A stretch of 43,914 bases of DNA, taken from IMG/VR virus record IMGVR_UViG_3300020057_000005, positions 1-43,914 of that record. One strand, given 5' to 3'. The DNA comes from a virus. This document shows, piece by piece, positions 8,088 to 16,979 of this stretch. The first letter of the stretch is position 1, and each line of letters opens with the position of its first letter. The position numbers and the translations under genes are program-made. The notes below the pieces were generated by a model. It had not been told where the DNA came from. It was given only the letters and a program-made list of their open reading frames with translations, and did no database searches.

Positions 8088-9260
8088 ATGACTACATCGG
8101 TTCTATCACTCATGGAGTTTTACGACAGGTACAAAAATACCGTCGTTGGGCTTTCTACTGAACTGACAGATTTTTCTGACGGGGCCATGCACGACATCAT
8201 CGCCGGGGCCTTGTCCGCAGGCCTGAACGAGGTATGCGAACTGATCATTTCCGAGTTCAGCAAAACCTATTTTGAGCTGGCCGGAGGGGCGAACCTGGAC
8301 ACCCTGGCGCTTGACCACTTCGGGACCGGCTTTGCCAGGCCTGGAGCATCCAAGGCCACAGGCGTGGCAACCTTCTCCCGCGCCAACAGCCTGGCCGGTG
8401 ACGTCCTGATCGCCATTGGGACCATCGTCAAGACGGCCAAAGACGCCAATGGCCAAGAGGTGCGCTTTGCAACTACCGAGGTCAAGACCCTCACCGGGAC
8501 AACTGTAAACGTAAACGTCCAGGCCGTCGTGGCGGGCGTGGCAGGTAATGCAGGAATCGGTAGGGTATTGGTACTAGAAACGACCCTGACTGACCCGTCC
8601 GTCGTCGTAACCAATGCGGCCACCATGGCGGGCGGGACGGCGGCACCTGAAGATCCAGAGTTCAGGGAGCTAATTAGGAGCCTCATTCAGGCACTGGCCG
8701 GCGCAACCGAGGCGGCCGTGAAGGGCGCATCCCTGAGCGTTGCAGGCGTCGCTACGGCCTCCCTGGAGACGGTCGAGCGCGTGGTCATCGACTACGACAT
8801 CGGCCTAGTGGCTATTGCACCTGGAGCAACATTCTTCAGGATTCCCTACGTCCGGGTTTACATTGCTGACGCGGCCGGAAACTCCAGCCCGGCACTGATT
8901 CAGGCCGTTAAGGATAAGCTTGTTTTTGTCCGCGCATGCGGGGTTAAAATCGAAGTTCTCGGGGCCACTGCTACAATCCTGAACTGGAGTGCTGGACTAA
9001 CCCTAAACCCTGCCGGGCCGAACTTTACAGAGCTGCAAGCCGATTTACAGATGATCGAAGACTCAATGGCGGATTACATAAATTCCGAAATCGAGATCGG
9101 CGAAGCGTTTGTAAAAACCGACGCCAACGCCTACATACTCGCCATTTGGGGCCCTTCGGGTACAGACGACCTGACAGCATTCAGCACCGTCACCCCTGCG
9201 GGGAACGTCGCGGGAGTGGCCGGGCAGAAACTTACAGCGGGCACCATGGAGGCCAATTAA
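8088..9260 (+). CDS. Baseplate J-like protein
   Basis: A 390-residue wedge protein of the baseplate J family (P2 gpJ, Mu gp47, T4 gp6). Typical elements are the N-terminal 'GGANLDTLALDHFG' region (residues about 64-77), the beta-rich middle with 'AVVAGVAGNAGIGRV', and the 'GGTAAPEDPEFRELIRS' stretch (about 180-200). It forms the iris-like ring of the baseplate. It sits between gp25-like and gpI-like genes, as expected. Confidence 0.9.
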   Translation: MTTSVLSLMEFYDRYKNTVVGLSTELTDFSDGAMHDIIAGALSAGLNEVCELIISEFSKTYFELAGGANLDTLALDHFGTGFARPGASKATGVATFSRANSLAGDVLIAIGTIVKTAKDANGQEVRFATTEVKTLTGTTVNVNVQAVVAGVAGNAGIGRVLVLETTLTDPSVVVTNAATMAGGTAAPEDPEFRELIRSLIQALAGATEAAVKGASLSVAGVATASLETVERVVIDYDIGLVAIAPGATFFRIPYVRVYIADAAGNSSPALIQAVKDKLVFVRACGVKIEVLGATATILNWSAGLTLNPAGPNFTELQADLQMIEDSMADYINSEIEIGEAFVKTDANAYILAIWGPSGTDDLTAFSTVTPAGNVAGVAGQKLTAGTMEAN

Positions 9261-9261
9261 T

Positions 9262-9882
9262 ATGGCACTGACCCAGGAACAATGGTTTCAAAAGCTAAAG
9301 AGCTTCGTGCCAAGTTGGGTTTTCGAGCGCCGCGTGGAGAGCGTTGCCATCTTCCAGGCCGCGGCAAAATGCATGGCAGACATCCAGCAGATGGCCGATG
9401 ACCATGTCCGGGAAACCTTCATCGACCAGGCCACGGACGAATATGTGGCCATGCAAGGCGATGAGCGATCAGTAACCCGGCTCCCGATGGAGAGCCTTGG
9501 AAGTTTTCGCCTACGCGTGAAAAATATAGTCAATCGGTCAAACTTGCCGGCCATCAAACAACTAGTGGACGCGCTTCTATTGCGTGGGGAATCCACAATC
9601 ATTGAGCACACAAGCACGTCAGGTAATTTTTACAACCGTGGCAGCTATCTAGACCGAAACATCATCGACTTTGAAGTTTTGTATAATGCGTTTACTATTA
9701 TTATCGACTACCAGATTCCAGAACCGACTTCTTTTTACAACCGTGGGGCCTTCCTGAATCGTGGATTCCTGAATGGAGCATCTACGTCCAGTGAAGAGGT
9801 GTTTAGAAACATCATCCAGGCCGTGAATCAGAACAAGGCATTTGGGACCGTGTATCGGCTTATCGAGAGGGCCAACAGATGA
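9262..9882 (+). CDS. Tail protein gpI-like (baseplate wedge, fibre attachment)
   Basis: A 206-residue protein one base after the baseplate J gene. The middle region 'LPMESLGSFRLRVKNIV' and the helical N-terminus match the P2 gpI / PBSX XkdU / Mu gp48 type proteins that complete the wedge and connect fibres. The C-terminal part contains two copies of a 'FYNRG..LNRG/LDRN' repeat (residues about 121-135 and 157-170), often seen in gpI-like proteins. Confidence 0.78.
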   Translation: MALTQEQWFQKLKSFVPSWVFERRVESVAIFQAAAKCMADIQQMADDHVRETFIDQATDEYVAMQGDERSVTRLPMESLGSFRLRVKNIVNRSNLPAIKQLVDALLLRGESTIIEHTSTSGNFYNRGSYLDRNIIDFEVLYNAFTIIIDYQIPEPTSFYNRGAFLNRGFLNGASTSSEEVFRNIIQAVNQNKAFGTVYRLIERANR

Positions 9883-10889
9883 GGCAAAATTTCAGTGTAG
9901 GACAGGAGATTGTTTCGGAGGACCTGAACACCCTCCAGTCACGGGTCGAGAGGGGCCTTTACGACCGAATCATCTATGAGCTGATGGGCCGAAAGAGTGG
10001 CGCATTTTTTCAAGACGGTCTGAAAGTCTTATTCCAAAGTAGTACGGCCGTCACGCTCAAGGCCGGCCTGGGATTCCAGGAGATCGACACCGGGACATCT
10101 AATCCTTTCCGAAAGCCCGTAGTAAACGATGCCGACGTGACCCAGAACCTCGACACGCCGGACGGATCAAACCCCCGGATTGACATCGTTTGCGTTCGCC
10201 ATGGGCGCTACAATTCCCAGACAGAAAGCCGGAACTTCAAGGACGAATTCACCGACGTTATCGCCGCTCAAAACACCACAGTGTCGACAGACTGGAGGCG
10301 CGAAATTCAATATGTTGCCGGAACCCCTGCGGCCGTTCCGGTCATTCCTGCCACTCCGGCCGGATGGGTCAAGCTCGCCGAGATACTGGTGGCCGCATCG
10401 ACAGGCGTTGCCAGCCAATCGTCGATCACTGACAGCCGTGCCCTGCTCCCCATCGCCGTGGCGACGACTTCCACGGGCTCAAGCGAATATGACGCTATCG
10501 TGGGGATCATCGGGACCGACCAGGGGGCCAATTACGCAACCCTTAAGGCCGCACTGGATAACGCATCCGACGGCTGGAAAATCCTGGTTCTGCGATCAGA
10601 GACCATCAACACCATCCCAGTGGTTCTTCATGACAAGATTGAAATTGTCTTCAAGCGGGGCGTGACCTTCACCAAGGGCACGGCCACCAAGGGTATCCAG
10701 GTGGACGGAGACGATTGTAAAATTTCCGGATTTAGGGCCGCATCGTTCAACACGGTGGCGGACTCGGGTATCCACGTCAGCGTGGGCGCTATCCGCACAG
10801 TTGTGGACGCGCCAAGGTTTCTTGCGTGCGACACCAATGTGAAGGATGATGGAACCGACACTTTTCTCAACGTAGTTTACAGCGAATAG
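9879..10889 (+). CDS. Tail fibre / baseplate fibre-attachment protein
   Basis: A 336-residue protein with an ATGA overlap to the gpI-like gene. N-terminal residues about 1-200 ('GQEIVSEDLNTLQSRVERG', 'RIDIVCVRHGRY') resemble fibre-attachment or T4 gp10-like domains. Residues about 210-336 look like a small parallel beta-helix ('GANYATLKAALDNASDGW', 'IVFKRGVTFTKG', 'GIQVDGDDCKISGF'), a fold used in receptor-binding fibres and depolymerases. No catalytic residues are recognised. It has no signal peptide, unlike the next fibre-like gene. Confidence 0.65.
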   Translation: MRQNFSVGQEIVSEDLNTLQSRVERGLYDRIIYELMGRKSGAFFQDGLKVLFQSSTAVTLKAGLGFQEIDTGTSNPFRKPVVNDADVTQNLDTPDGSNPRIDIVCVRHGRYNSQTESRNFKDEFTDVIAAQNTTVSTDWRREIQYVAGTPAAVPVIPATPAGWVKLAEILVAASTGVASQSSITDSRALLPIAVATTSTGSSEYDAIVGIIGTDQGANYATLKAALDNASDGWKILVLRSETINTIPVVLHDKIEIVFKRGVTFTKGTATKGIQVDGDDCKISGFRAASFNTVADSGIHVSVGAIRTVVDAPRFLACDTNVKDDGTDTFLNVVYSE

Positions 10890-10901
10890 GAGACATCCCC
10901 T

Positions 10902-13277
10902 ATGTGGAAGCAGTTTTTTATCATTTTCTTGCTCATGCCGAGTCTTATCTTCGCGCAGGCGACCAATCCAAGCGACACGCTTAGAATCGGTCAGGCCTCA
11001 AGCGCGGCCGACAAGGGTTTCATCTTCAACACCAACGACGGGCCATCCAACCCAAAACTGGTAGTGGATAAGACGACCAAGGCCCTAAAGTTCGACCAGA
11101 ACACCTTCCAGATCGGAACGGGCTCGGCGGCGGACAAGACCATCAGTTTCGCGGGCGTTTCCAAATCCTTCAAATACAACAACGCGACTGGAGAGTTTGA
11201 GCTTGACGACGACCTACAGGTCACTGGCGAGGTACAGACAAATATCCTTCGCTCCAGGACTGGGAGCGAGATCGCAGCGGAAAGCAGTGTCAGAATGAAG
11301 CAACCCATGTATTTGGGCACAGGAGACGTGCAGATTCGAGAGAGCGGCGGATTCGCCGAGTTCTCTGTAGACGGAGCTGTGTTTAAGAAATTTGGAAGCG
11401 GATCGGGCGGAGCGTCCGGCGGAGTAAACGCCATCGCATCAAACCCCGGATTCGAGGACAACGTCACTACCGGATGGGCAGTGGTCGGCGGTTCGGTCAC
11501 ATCCCAGACATATACCAGCGGCCTTGAGAGCAACACCAAGTTCTCCCGCTTCGTTGCTTCAGCGGGGGCCCAAACCTACTGCACTAGCGTTGTCCCACAA
11601 CCTGACTTTATCTCGGGCGGCTGCATGGCAGACATTCGCTATAACCAGGGCTCAGGGAGTTTCACCTACAGGGCTTACTCGGGCGGGACCGTTCTGGCCT
11701 CGGGCACATTCAATGCAGTAACGTCTTGGCAGAAGGCCCCAACTTTAACCTTTGCCTGCCCTGCCGCTGCGGCCTCGATCAAGTTTTGCGTCGAATCATC
11801 CGGCACCGGAACCATTGACCTAGATGACGTTTATCTTGGCTCCAATAAGGGGATTATTCCTAGCTCTAGTCTCAATTCGATGTCCGCCAGGATTACCAGC
11901 GCCGGTTCCGTTACTAGCTCCGATGGTGAGTGGTCTAAGTACGTTTCATCCGTTGCAGACACCGGGATCGGCGGGACAACGATAACCTTCGTTGCGGGCA
12001 AGTTCACGGTCATTCCGGCCACTCTGGCAACCGTTCAGACGGCAGGTTCGACTGCAAAGTTTTGCGCGATAGACACGCCGACTACTTCGAGCGTTGTTAT
12101 TTATTGCTCCAACGACGAGGGGAGCCAGTTTGATGGTAACATTAACGTCGTTATCACCAAGCAGGGGGCCGACGCTGTTTCGTTCTCAGAGGCTGTTTCT
12201 CCCGAAACCGCAGAGTGGTATTTCAGCGGAAACATCGGCGGGGCCACGGTATCTGGCGGAACCGTCAACCAGTCATCCTATGTCGAGTTAACCAATGCGG
12301 CCCTGGACCTAGTTATTAATCCACAAAGCACAGGCGGGGCAACTGCAAAGATCGCTTGCTCGGGAACCAATCCGCCTACGGGGCTGACCTGCGCCGCCGG
12401 TTCCGAGAGCTTGGGAGTGGTCCCCAACTTCCCACGCGCGGGAAAAGTTCGCGTGTGCGGAGCATGGGGACAGTATGTAGATCTCGACGTTAACTTTACC
12501 CCCCAATGGACCAAGACCTCCACGAACGCCCAGACGATTATTGAGGAAGGCGGCGAGCGGCCCGGCTGGACGGTGGCGGCGTCCGACAACGAGGGAAGCC
12601 AGGCACCCACAAGGCTTTGCGGTGTATTCACCGTATCTCAAGGCGAAAATCAGGCCCTGCGGCTAATGTATGAGCAGACCTCATCCGGAAACGGTGCCGA
12701 CCTCCAGCTTGATCGCGCCGCCTCGTCCGGCCAGCGCGACATGGCCATATCGGTCGAGTACATCGACCAGCAAATGGCCAAGCCCGTATTGATCCCGGCG
12801 CTGGTCCTTCACCAGATTGGCTGGCGAAACATCGCTTTGTGCAATCCAGCCGTTACTGCGGCGTCATACACCACCATGAATGATACGGATTGCACCTTTG
12901 CCGCATCAAACTTAAATATTGGTTCCCCGGTAACCCCAACGGTTACAGGAGATATCTCTCTCAAGGTCGGGAGCATTCCTGCTGGCCGCTATCGTGTTAG
13001 TGTAGGAGGTATCCTATACACTAATTCCGTCTCTCTAAACCGCTGCCTCTGGCGCTTGACCGATGGGACAAACATTATTAGCGCATGGGTGGATGCTGCT
13101 GGTGCGGGAACCTCACAAGCTGGGCCAGGATTTTCCAGGATAATCGAGTACACTTCCACGCAAACCAACCTTGAGTGGAAGCTTCAGGTAAATCAGACCT
13201 ACGGATCGGGAGGGTGTCAGGCCATCGCGAATAGTGCCGACTCTGAGGTATTTCTAAACATCCAACAGATTAATTGA
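10902..13277 (+). CDS. Large fibre-like protein with N-terminal signal peptide
   Basis: A 791-residue protein. AGGAG at 10888-10892 is spaced nine bases from ATG 10902, so the start that includes a clear Sec signal peptide (residues 1-19, ending 'SLIFAQA') is well supported. Residues about 25-165 are short beta repeats typical of phage fibres ('TKALKFDQNTFQIGTG'). Residues about 185-310 look like a carbohydrate-binding jelly roll ('SNPGFEDNVTTGW' to 'GTIDLDDVYLG'). A second beta region follows, then a possible receptor-binding tip rich in Cys. A virion fibre should not need export, so it may be secreted or envelope-displayed. The 457-aa protein at 41062 shares this layout. Confidence 0.6.
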   Translation: MWKQFFIIFLLMPSLIFAQATNPSDTLRIGQASSAADKGFIFNTNDGPSNPKLVVDKTTKALKFDQNTFQIGTGSAADKTISFAGVSKSFKYNNATGEFELDDDLQVTGEVQTNILRSRTGSEIAAESSVRMKQPMYLGTGDVQIRESGGFAEFSVDGAVFKKFGSGSGGASGGVNAIASNPGFEDNVTTGWAVVGGSVTSQTYTSGLESNTKFSRFVASAGAQTYCTSVVPQPDFISGGCMADIRYNQGSGSFTYRAYSGGTVLASGTFNAVTSWQKAPTLTFACPAAAASIKFCVESSGTGTIDLDDVYLGSNKGIIPSSSLNSMSARITSAGSVTSSDGEWSKYVSSVADTGIGGTTITFVAGKFTVIPATLATVQTAGSTAKFCAIDTPTTSSVVIYCSNDEGSQFDGNINVVITKQGADAVSFSEAVSPETAEWYFSGNIGGATVSGGTVNQSSYVELTNAALDLVINPQSTGGATAKIACSGTNPPTGLTCAAGSESLGVVPNFPRAGKVRVCGAWGQYVDLDVNFTPQWTKTSTNAQTIIEEGGERPGWTVAASDNEGSQAPTRLCGVFTVSQGENQALRLMYEQTSSGNGADLQLDRAASSGQRDMAISVEYIDQQMAKPVLIPALVLHQIGWRNIALCNPAVTAASYTTMNDTDCTFAASNLNIGSPVTPTVTGDISLKVGSIPAGRYRVSVGGILYTNSVSLNRCLWRLTDGTNIISAWVDAAGAGTSQAGPGFSRIIEYTSTQTNLEWKLQVNQTYGSGGCQAIANSADSEVFLNIQQIN

Positions 13278-13284
13278 GGTGCAT

Positions 13285-14022
13285 ATGAGTCTGAAATTAG
13301 TTTTGGCCCTGGCCTTCATGACCGCATCCACTTCGGTCCTTGCTGAGAACTGGGCCCCAAGCTCCAAGATACTGACGGGTTCAGATTCTGCCTATCAGCT
13401 CAAGGGGACATGCGAAAGGGTGAGTGGTGAACGCTGTTTTGACTTGGGCGACAAGCCCCCAACAGTCTACTCCCAAGCAACCGTTCAGGAAGACGACACA
13501 TCCAAGCCGAATTACAGCAAAGAACAGGTGACAACGTGCGCGTCGGCAGATGACTGTCGGGCAAAGATGCAGGCCATGGCCTGCTCTACCGACGGGGCTC
13601 GCGCCGTATACAACCTAGCCCCCATGGAGGCCTACTGCACCAAGCTGACTGGCTACCAACAGCGCGGCGTCGATGTCTTTATTTTAGACCAAGCCAAGCT
13701 GTCCGCCCACACCGCCAAGCTTTCGGCCGATGCGGTCCAGGCGGCGCTTGAGGTTAAAATCAGAAAGGCCATGGGAGAGGCGGACTGCGGCCGTAGGGCC
13801 ATTGCCTTGGTTAGGGTCCGCAACATCCCAAAGAACCTGTCCAAGGCCCAGCAGAAGGCCCTGCAAAGCGGACTGAAGGACGCGAACCAATACCTGCATA
13901 ATGGCTCGCTGGCCCTGGCGCGTGACGAAGTTGTCGCGATCACCCCGGACGGTACAGTCATACAGCAGGCGGACAAGGACGCCGTCATTGCCCTTCTTGA
14001 CGAGTGCCTGGCGGCCCCATGA
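13285..14022 (+). CDS. Secreted Cys-containing protein, function unknown
   Basis: A 245-residue protein. ATG 13285 is preferred over GTG 13279 because GAGGT just upstream is correctly spaced. Residues 1-20 are a Sec signal peptide ending 'TSVLAEN'. The mature part has about eight Cys residues in its first half ('GTCERVSGERCFDLGD', 'TTCASADDCRAKMQAMAC'), suggesting disulphide bonds in the periplasm or outside. The C-terminal half is helical and charged. It overlaps the next gene by an ATGA and belongs to the exported set after the fibres. I do not recognise a family. Confidence 0.6.
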   Translation: MSLKLVLALAFMTASTSVLAENWAPSSKILTGSDSAYQLKGTCERVSGERCFDLGDKPPTVYSQATVQEDDTSKPNYSKEQVTTCASADDCRAKMQAMACSTDGARAVYNLAPMEAYCTKLTGYQQRGVDVFILDQAKLSAHTAKLSADAVQAALEVKIRKAMGEADCGRRAIALVRVRNIPKNLSKAQQKALQSGLKDANQYLHNGSLALARDEVVAITPDGTVIQQADKDAVIALLDECLAAP

Positions 14023-14945
14023 GCTGGAAAGACAAGCTGGCCATCGGGATCGGGGCGCTTCGCCTAGCGATACTGGGGGACACCCGCTTCGGAGAGTCCC
14101 ACTGGGACCTTGAGCGAAGAGGCTACGAGCGCAACATCCACTGGCACAAAGGGCCGTTGGTCAAAGCGATTTTTGGCGGAGACTGCGGACTAAAAGGCCC
14201 CGTCTTCAACGCCGTAATGGACGCCATCCATGCCTACCGTCCTAATTTTGCCTGGCTCCTGGGGGACCTGCGCTACCCAGACGGGATCGGCGACCAGGGC
14301 GAGTATGATGCCTATATCATGGGCCCATTTGGCGACCTAGGTCCACAGCACGTCAAGACGTGCTTGGTACCCGGCAACCATGACGAGTATGGCGACAAGA
14401 AAGAGCGCCACTTCATGGGGCGCAAGCTCTTTGAACGAGACGATCAAAGAATTTCGTACAGGAACTATTACGGGGCCTGGATTTACGACAACGCGATAGT
14501 GGTCTGGTTCGACTCCACAGTCTACGACGTCAAACTTGGCGACCCCGAGATCCAAGACCGACAAGAGACATTTGTACATAACGTACTTAAAGACGTGAGA
14601 TTCAAAAACCTGAAGAAAATAGTCGTGGCACATGCCGGAGTCTTTTCCAATGGCCCACACGGGAAGACTCATTCAAACGACTACCGGAAATTCGAGCTTC
14701 GATCTATTCGAGGCTTTGCGGATTACATGGTCTGCGGACACGACCACCTGGTCCAATACGTCGGCCTGTTTCGTGGTAGCCTTGGAAGTACCACCAAGTA
14801 TTTCACGTCCGGCGCTATGGCCAAGAAGAAGCCCAGCAAGAAGGTTCCATTGCCCATGGCCGGATTTATTGTTTTCGATGCAAACGAAATGAAAGTCATG
14901 GAGGTGGACACCCCCGCCGGCCTGACCGATATTGATGAGGAATGA
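14019..14945 (+). CDS. Calcineurin-like metallophosphoesterase
   Basis: A 308-residue protein. ATG 14019 overlaps the preceding stop (ATGA), so it is preferred over GTG 14004. Metallophosphoesterase motifs are in order: 'AILGDTR' (residues about 17-23), 'LLGDLRYP' (about 80-87), 'PGNHDE' (about 119-124), 'VVAHAGVFS' (about 204-212) and 'GHDHLV' (about 239-244). The first motif has GDTR where most members have DxH, which may change one metal site. No signal peptide is seen, in contrast to its neighbours. The substrate is unknown. Its place between two exported proteins suggests a role in modifying or clearing surface or nucleotide substrates, but this is inference. Confidence 0.8.
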   Translation: MSWKDKLAIGIGALRLAILGDTRFGESHWDLERRGYERNIHWHKGPLVKAIFGGDCGLKGPVFNAVMDAIHAYRPNFAWLLGDLRYPDGIGDQGEYDAYIMGPFGDLGPQHVKTCLVPGNHDEYGDKKERHFMGRKLFERDDQRISYRNYYGAWIYDNAIVVWFDSTVYDVKLGDPEIQDRQETFVHNVLKDVRFKNLKKIVVAHAGVFSNGPHGKTHSNDYRKFELRSIRGFADYMVCGHDHLVQYVGLFRGSLGSTTKYFTSGAMAKKKPSKKVPLPMAGFIVFDANEMKVMEVDTPAGLTDIDEE

Positions 14946-14946
14946 T

Positions 14947-16545
14947 ATGAAAAAGTTACTTATCCTGTTCATGCTCTCTATCGCTTGCAAGAGTGGAGAG
15001 GTCACCAACCCCGAAGAACCGCCCGTCGTTGTTCAGCCGCCAAATTCTGCCCGCGAGTACAGCTTTGCCAAAGTGGGACAAGTCCCCAAAGAAATCGGCG
15101 AGAAAAGCGGAATCTGCATGGCCGCTGACGGCCGTTTCTATATCATTCAGGACTCCGGCCAGCCGTCAAACGTAAGCGTCCTGGGAAAGGATCACAAGCT
15201 TATCGGCTCGGTTAAAATGAAGGGCGTGAAAAATACCGACTTTGAGGACGTGGCATGTCATGGGACCACAATAGTGGTAGGCGATATCGGCGACAATGAT
15301 CAGGAGCGCGGAGAGTACCAGCTTTACATGTTCCCGGCACCGCTAGACCCTAATGCCACAGTCACCCCTGAAAGAGTGGTTTTCAAGTACGAGGACGGCA
15401 GGTCTCGCAATGCCGAAGGCCTGGCCTTCTCGCCCGACGGTCGCCTCTACCTGTCTACCAAGGCCTTCAACAAAGAACCCCAGGCCATTTACGAGATCGT
15501 CGGCGGGACCGCCCGCAAGGTCATGAGTCTGAGCAACCTCTCCGAAATTGGCGGCCTGGCAATATCCCCAGACGGTAGGCGTTTCCTTCTGGCCATGGAC
15601 GAAAGTAACGAGTTTATCGAATGCACCTGGGACATGACATGCGAGACGATCGAAACCCCCTGGACCGATGATCATGAGGCCGTAGCCTACGACTCGGACA
15701 GCTCCTTCGTCCTGATCAGCGAGGACGACACCGCAGTCTACCGGGTTAACTGGTCCGCCAAGCTACCTTCGGAGCAGCCCACTGCGCCCACTAAGCCGGT
15801 CGGGTATTACGTCCCAAAGCCCGGCACCAAGTTCCAAATTCTAGACAGCGACGACGGGGACTGGACCGCCCAGGTAGCAAAGAAAAACGCAGAGCTGATA
15901 GTGGTCGAGGCCGTTCCCGGCGACGATCGGACTTGCGCAGATGGTTATGCGGATATCGCTGCCAAGATTGAGAAGCTGCATGCGAAGGGCAAGGAGGTTT
16001 CCTGCTACCAATCTCTGAGCAAAGAACCCTGGCGATGCGACATGGGCAGCCTATCAAGCTCCGCCGTTGGGAAGAAAATGGCCGGCTGGGATGAGTGGTG
16101 GACAGACTGGCGCGTGAGTTCCAGGGGCCATGCCTTCTGGGACAATCGCTATGTCCAATTTCAAAAGATTGGCTGCGACTGCGTAGAAGACGACAACGAA
16201 GTGGACCCATCGGATAATGATACAGGATTCCCACTGTCCCGCGCCGATGCCGAAGCGGCCTCAAGGTACCGCGCCGGTAAGGCCCAAACTCTTGGCATGT
16301 GCCACCTGGCAAAAAACAACCCGACTATTTCCGACATAAAGGCCAAGTACAGCGACGGCGTTATGATTGAAGAGGCCGCGAAGTACAACGAACGGGCCCC
16401 TTACAACGCGTGGGCGCGTGCTGGAAAGTTCATGGGCTCCGTAGAATACAGCTCTAGCGGTTGCAGGCCATGGACCGGCGCAAGCGTGCAGTACCATCCT
16501 GGAGGAGGCTACTTCGACGGCCTGAAGTTTAAAGACTGCGACTAA
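14947..16545 (+). CDS. Lipoprotein with beta-propeller and GH114-like glycosidase domain
   Basis: A 532-residue protein. ATG 14947 follows GAGGA at good spacing and gives a lipoprotein-like signal ending 'MLSIAC' (Cys 14; Ser at -3 is not ideal). Residues about 40-275 are a beta-propeller-like repeat region ('GICMAADGRFYIIQDSG', 'AEGLAFSPDGRLYLS', 'GGLAISPDGRRFLLA'). Residues about 285-525 resemble the GH114 endo-alpha-1,4-polygalactosaminidase fold: 'GKEVSCYQSLS', 'WRCDM', 'CDCVEDDNEVD' (about 410-420, with the likely catalytic acids), 'TGFPLSRADAEA' and 'DGVMIEEAAKYN'. A role in degrading amino-sugar exopolysaccharide at the cell surface is inferred. Such a combination is unusual in a phage. 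Confidence 0.68.
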   Translation: MKKLLILFMLSIACKSGEVTNPEEPPVVVQPPNSAREYSFAKVGQVPKEIGEKSGICMAADGRFYIIQDSGQPSNVSVLGKDHKLIGSVKMKGVKNTDFEDVACHGTTIVVGDIGDNDQERGEYQLYMFPAPLDPNATVTPERVVFKYEDGRSRNAEGLAFSPDGRLYLSTKAFNKEPQAIYEIVGGTARKVMSLSNLSEIGGLAISPDGRRFLLAMDESNEFIECTWDMTCETIETPWTDDHEAVAYDSDSSFVLISEDDTAVYRVNWSAKLPSEQPTAPTKPVGYYVPKPGTKFQILDSDDGDWTAQVAKKNAELIVVEAVPGDDRTCADGYADIAAKIEKLHAKGKEVSCYQSLSKEPWRCDMGSLSSSAVGKKMAGWDEWWTDWRVSSRGHAFWDNRYVQFQKIGCDCVEDDNEVDPSDNDTGFPLSRADAEAASRYRAGKAQTLGMCHLAKNNPTISDIKAKYSDGVMIEEAAKYNERAPYNAWARAGKFMGSVEYSSSGCRPWTGASVQYHPGGGYFDGLKFKDCD

Positions 16546-16566
16546 ATCACCGCCAAGGAGGGCGAT

Positions 16567-16773
16567 GTGCCATCATTCCAAGAACTGGCCCAATTCGTCT
16601 CGAATGTTGGGGTTCCGGCCTCGGTTATGGCCTACTTGCTTTACGCCTACGGCAAGGAGCTTGTGGATATCCTCAGAATGCTTGAGCGGATTCTTGAAGC
16701 GCAAACTAGAATCATCTCGATGCTCGACTCGATCCTGGACCGAATGAAACAGGAGAATCACAATGCCCCCTGA
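16567..16773 (+). CDS. Small membrane protein, holin-like candidate
   Basis: A 68-residue protein starting with GTG 16567 after a strong AAGGAGGG. One membrane segment (residues about 10-30, 'VGVPASVMAYLLYAYGKEL') is followed by an amphipathic helix to the end, the BhlA/UviB-like layout often called holin-like. It is the first gene of the lysis region and overlaps the next one. Whether it makes lethal holes cannot be told from sequence. Confidence 0.5.
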   Translation: MPSFQELAQFVSNVGVPASVMAYLLYAYGKELVDILRMLERILEAQTRIISMLDSILDRMKQENHNAP

Positions 16774-16933
16774 ACTTTTTGGACCGATTGGAATCTTGAT
16801 CGTTTTCTTCATTTTGATAATGGGGTCCCCACGTAAACGGGACATGAGCGAAGCGGCCGAGCGATGCCGGGAGCGCGCCAGCGAAGTGAAAAGAATTTCC
16901 TGCGAGCTTGGTGAAAAGGCCAAACGGCATTAG
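16763..16933 (+). CDS. Small single-TM protein, spanin or holin partner candidate
   Basis: A 56-residue protein at ATG 16763 with AGGAG at 16751-16755. It begins inside the previous gene. Residues about 4-21 ('ELFGPIGILIVFFILIM') form one membrane helix, followed by a strongly charged helix ('EAAERCRERASEVKRISCE'). The N-in/C-out layout with a charged helix fits an inner-membrane spanin or a holin regulator. No family is recognised. Confidence 0.5.
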   Translation: MPPELFGPIGILIVFFILIMGSPRKRDMSEAAERCRERASEVKRISCELGEKAKRH

Positions 16934-16979
16934 AATAGGGCTCGAAGACAATTTCAAAAAACCTACAGAGGAGTTGCCC

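Noticed and set aside
8267-8686. 139-codon minus-strand ORF
   Set aside because: Antisense shadow of baseplate J, low-complexity Val/Thr/Ser.
15791-16312. 173-codon minus-strand ORF
   Set aside because: Antisense shadow of the GH114-like domain, Arg/Ser-rich, no ribosome site.
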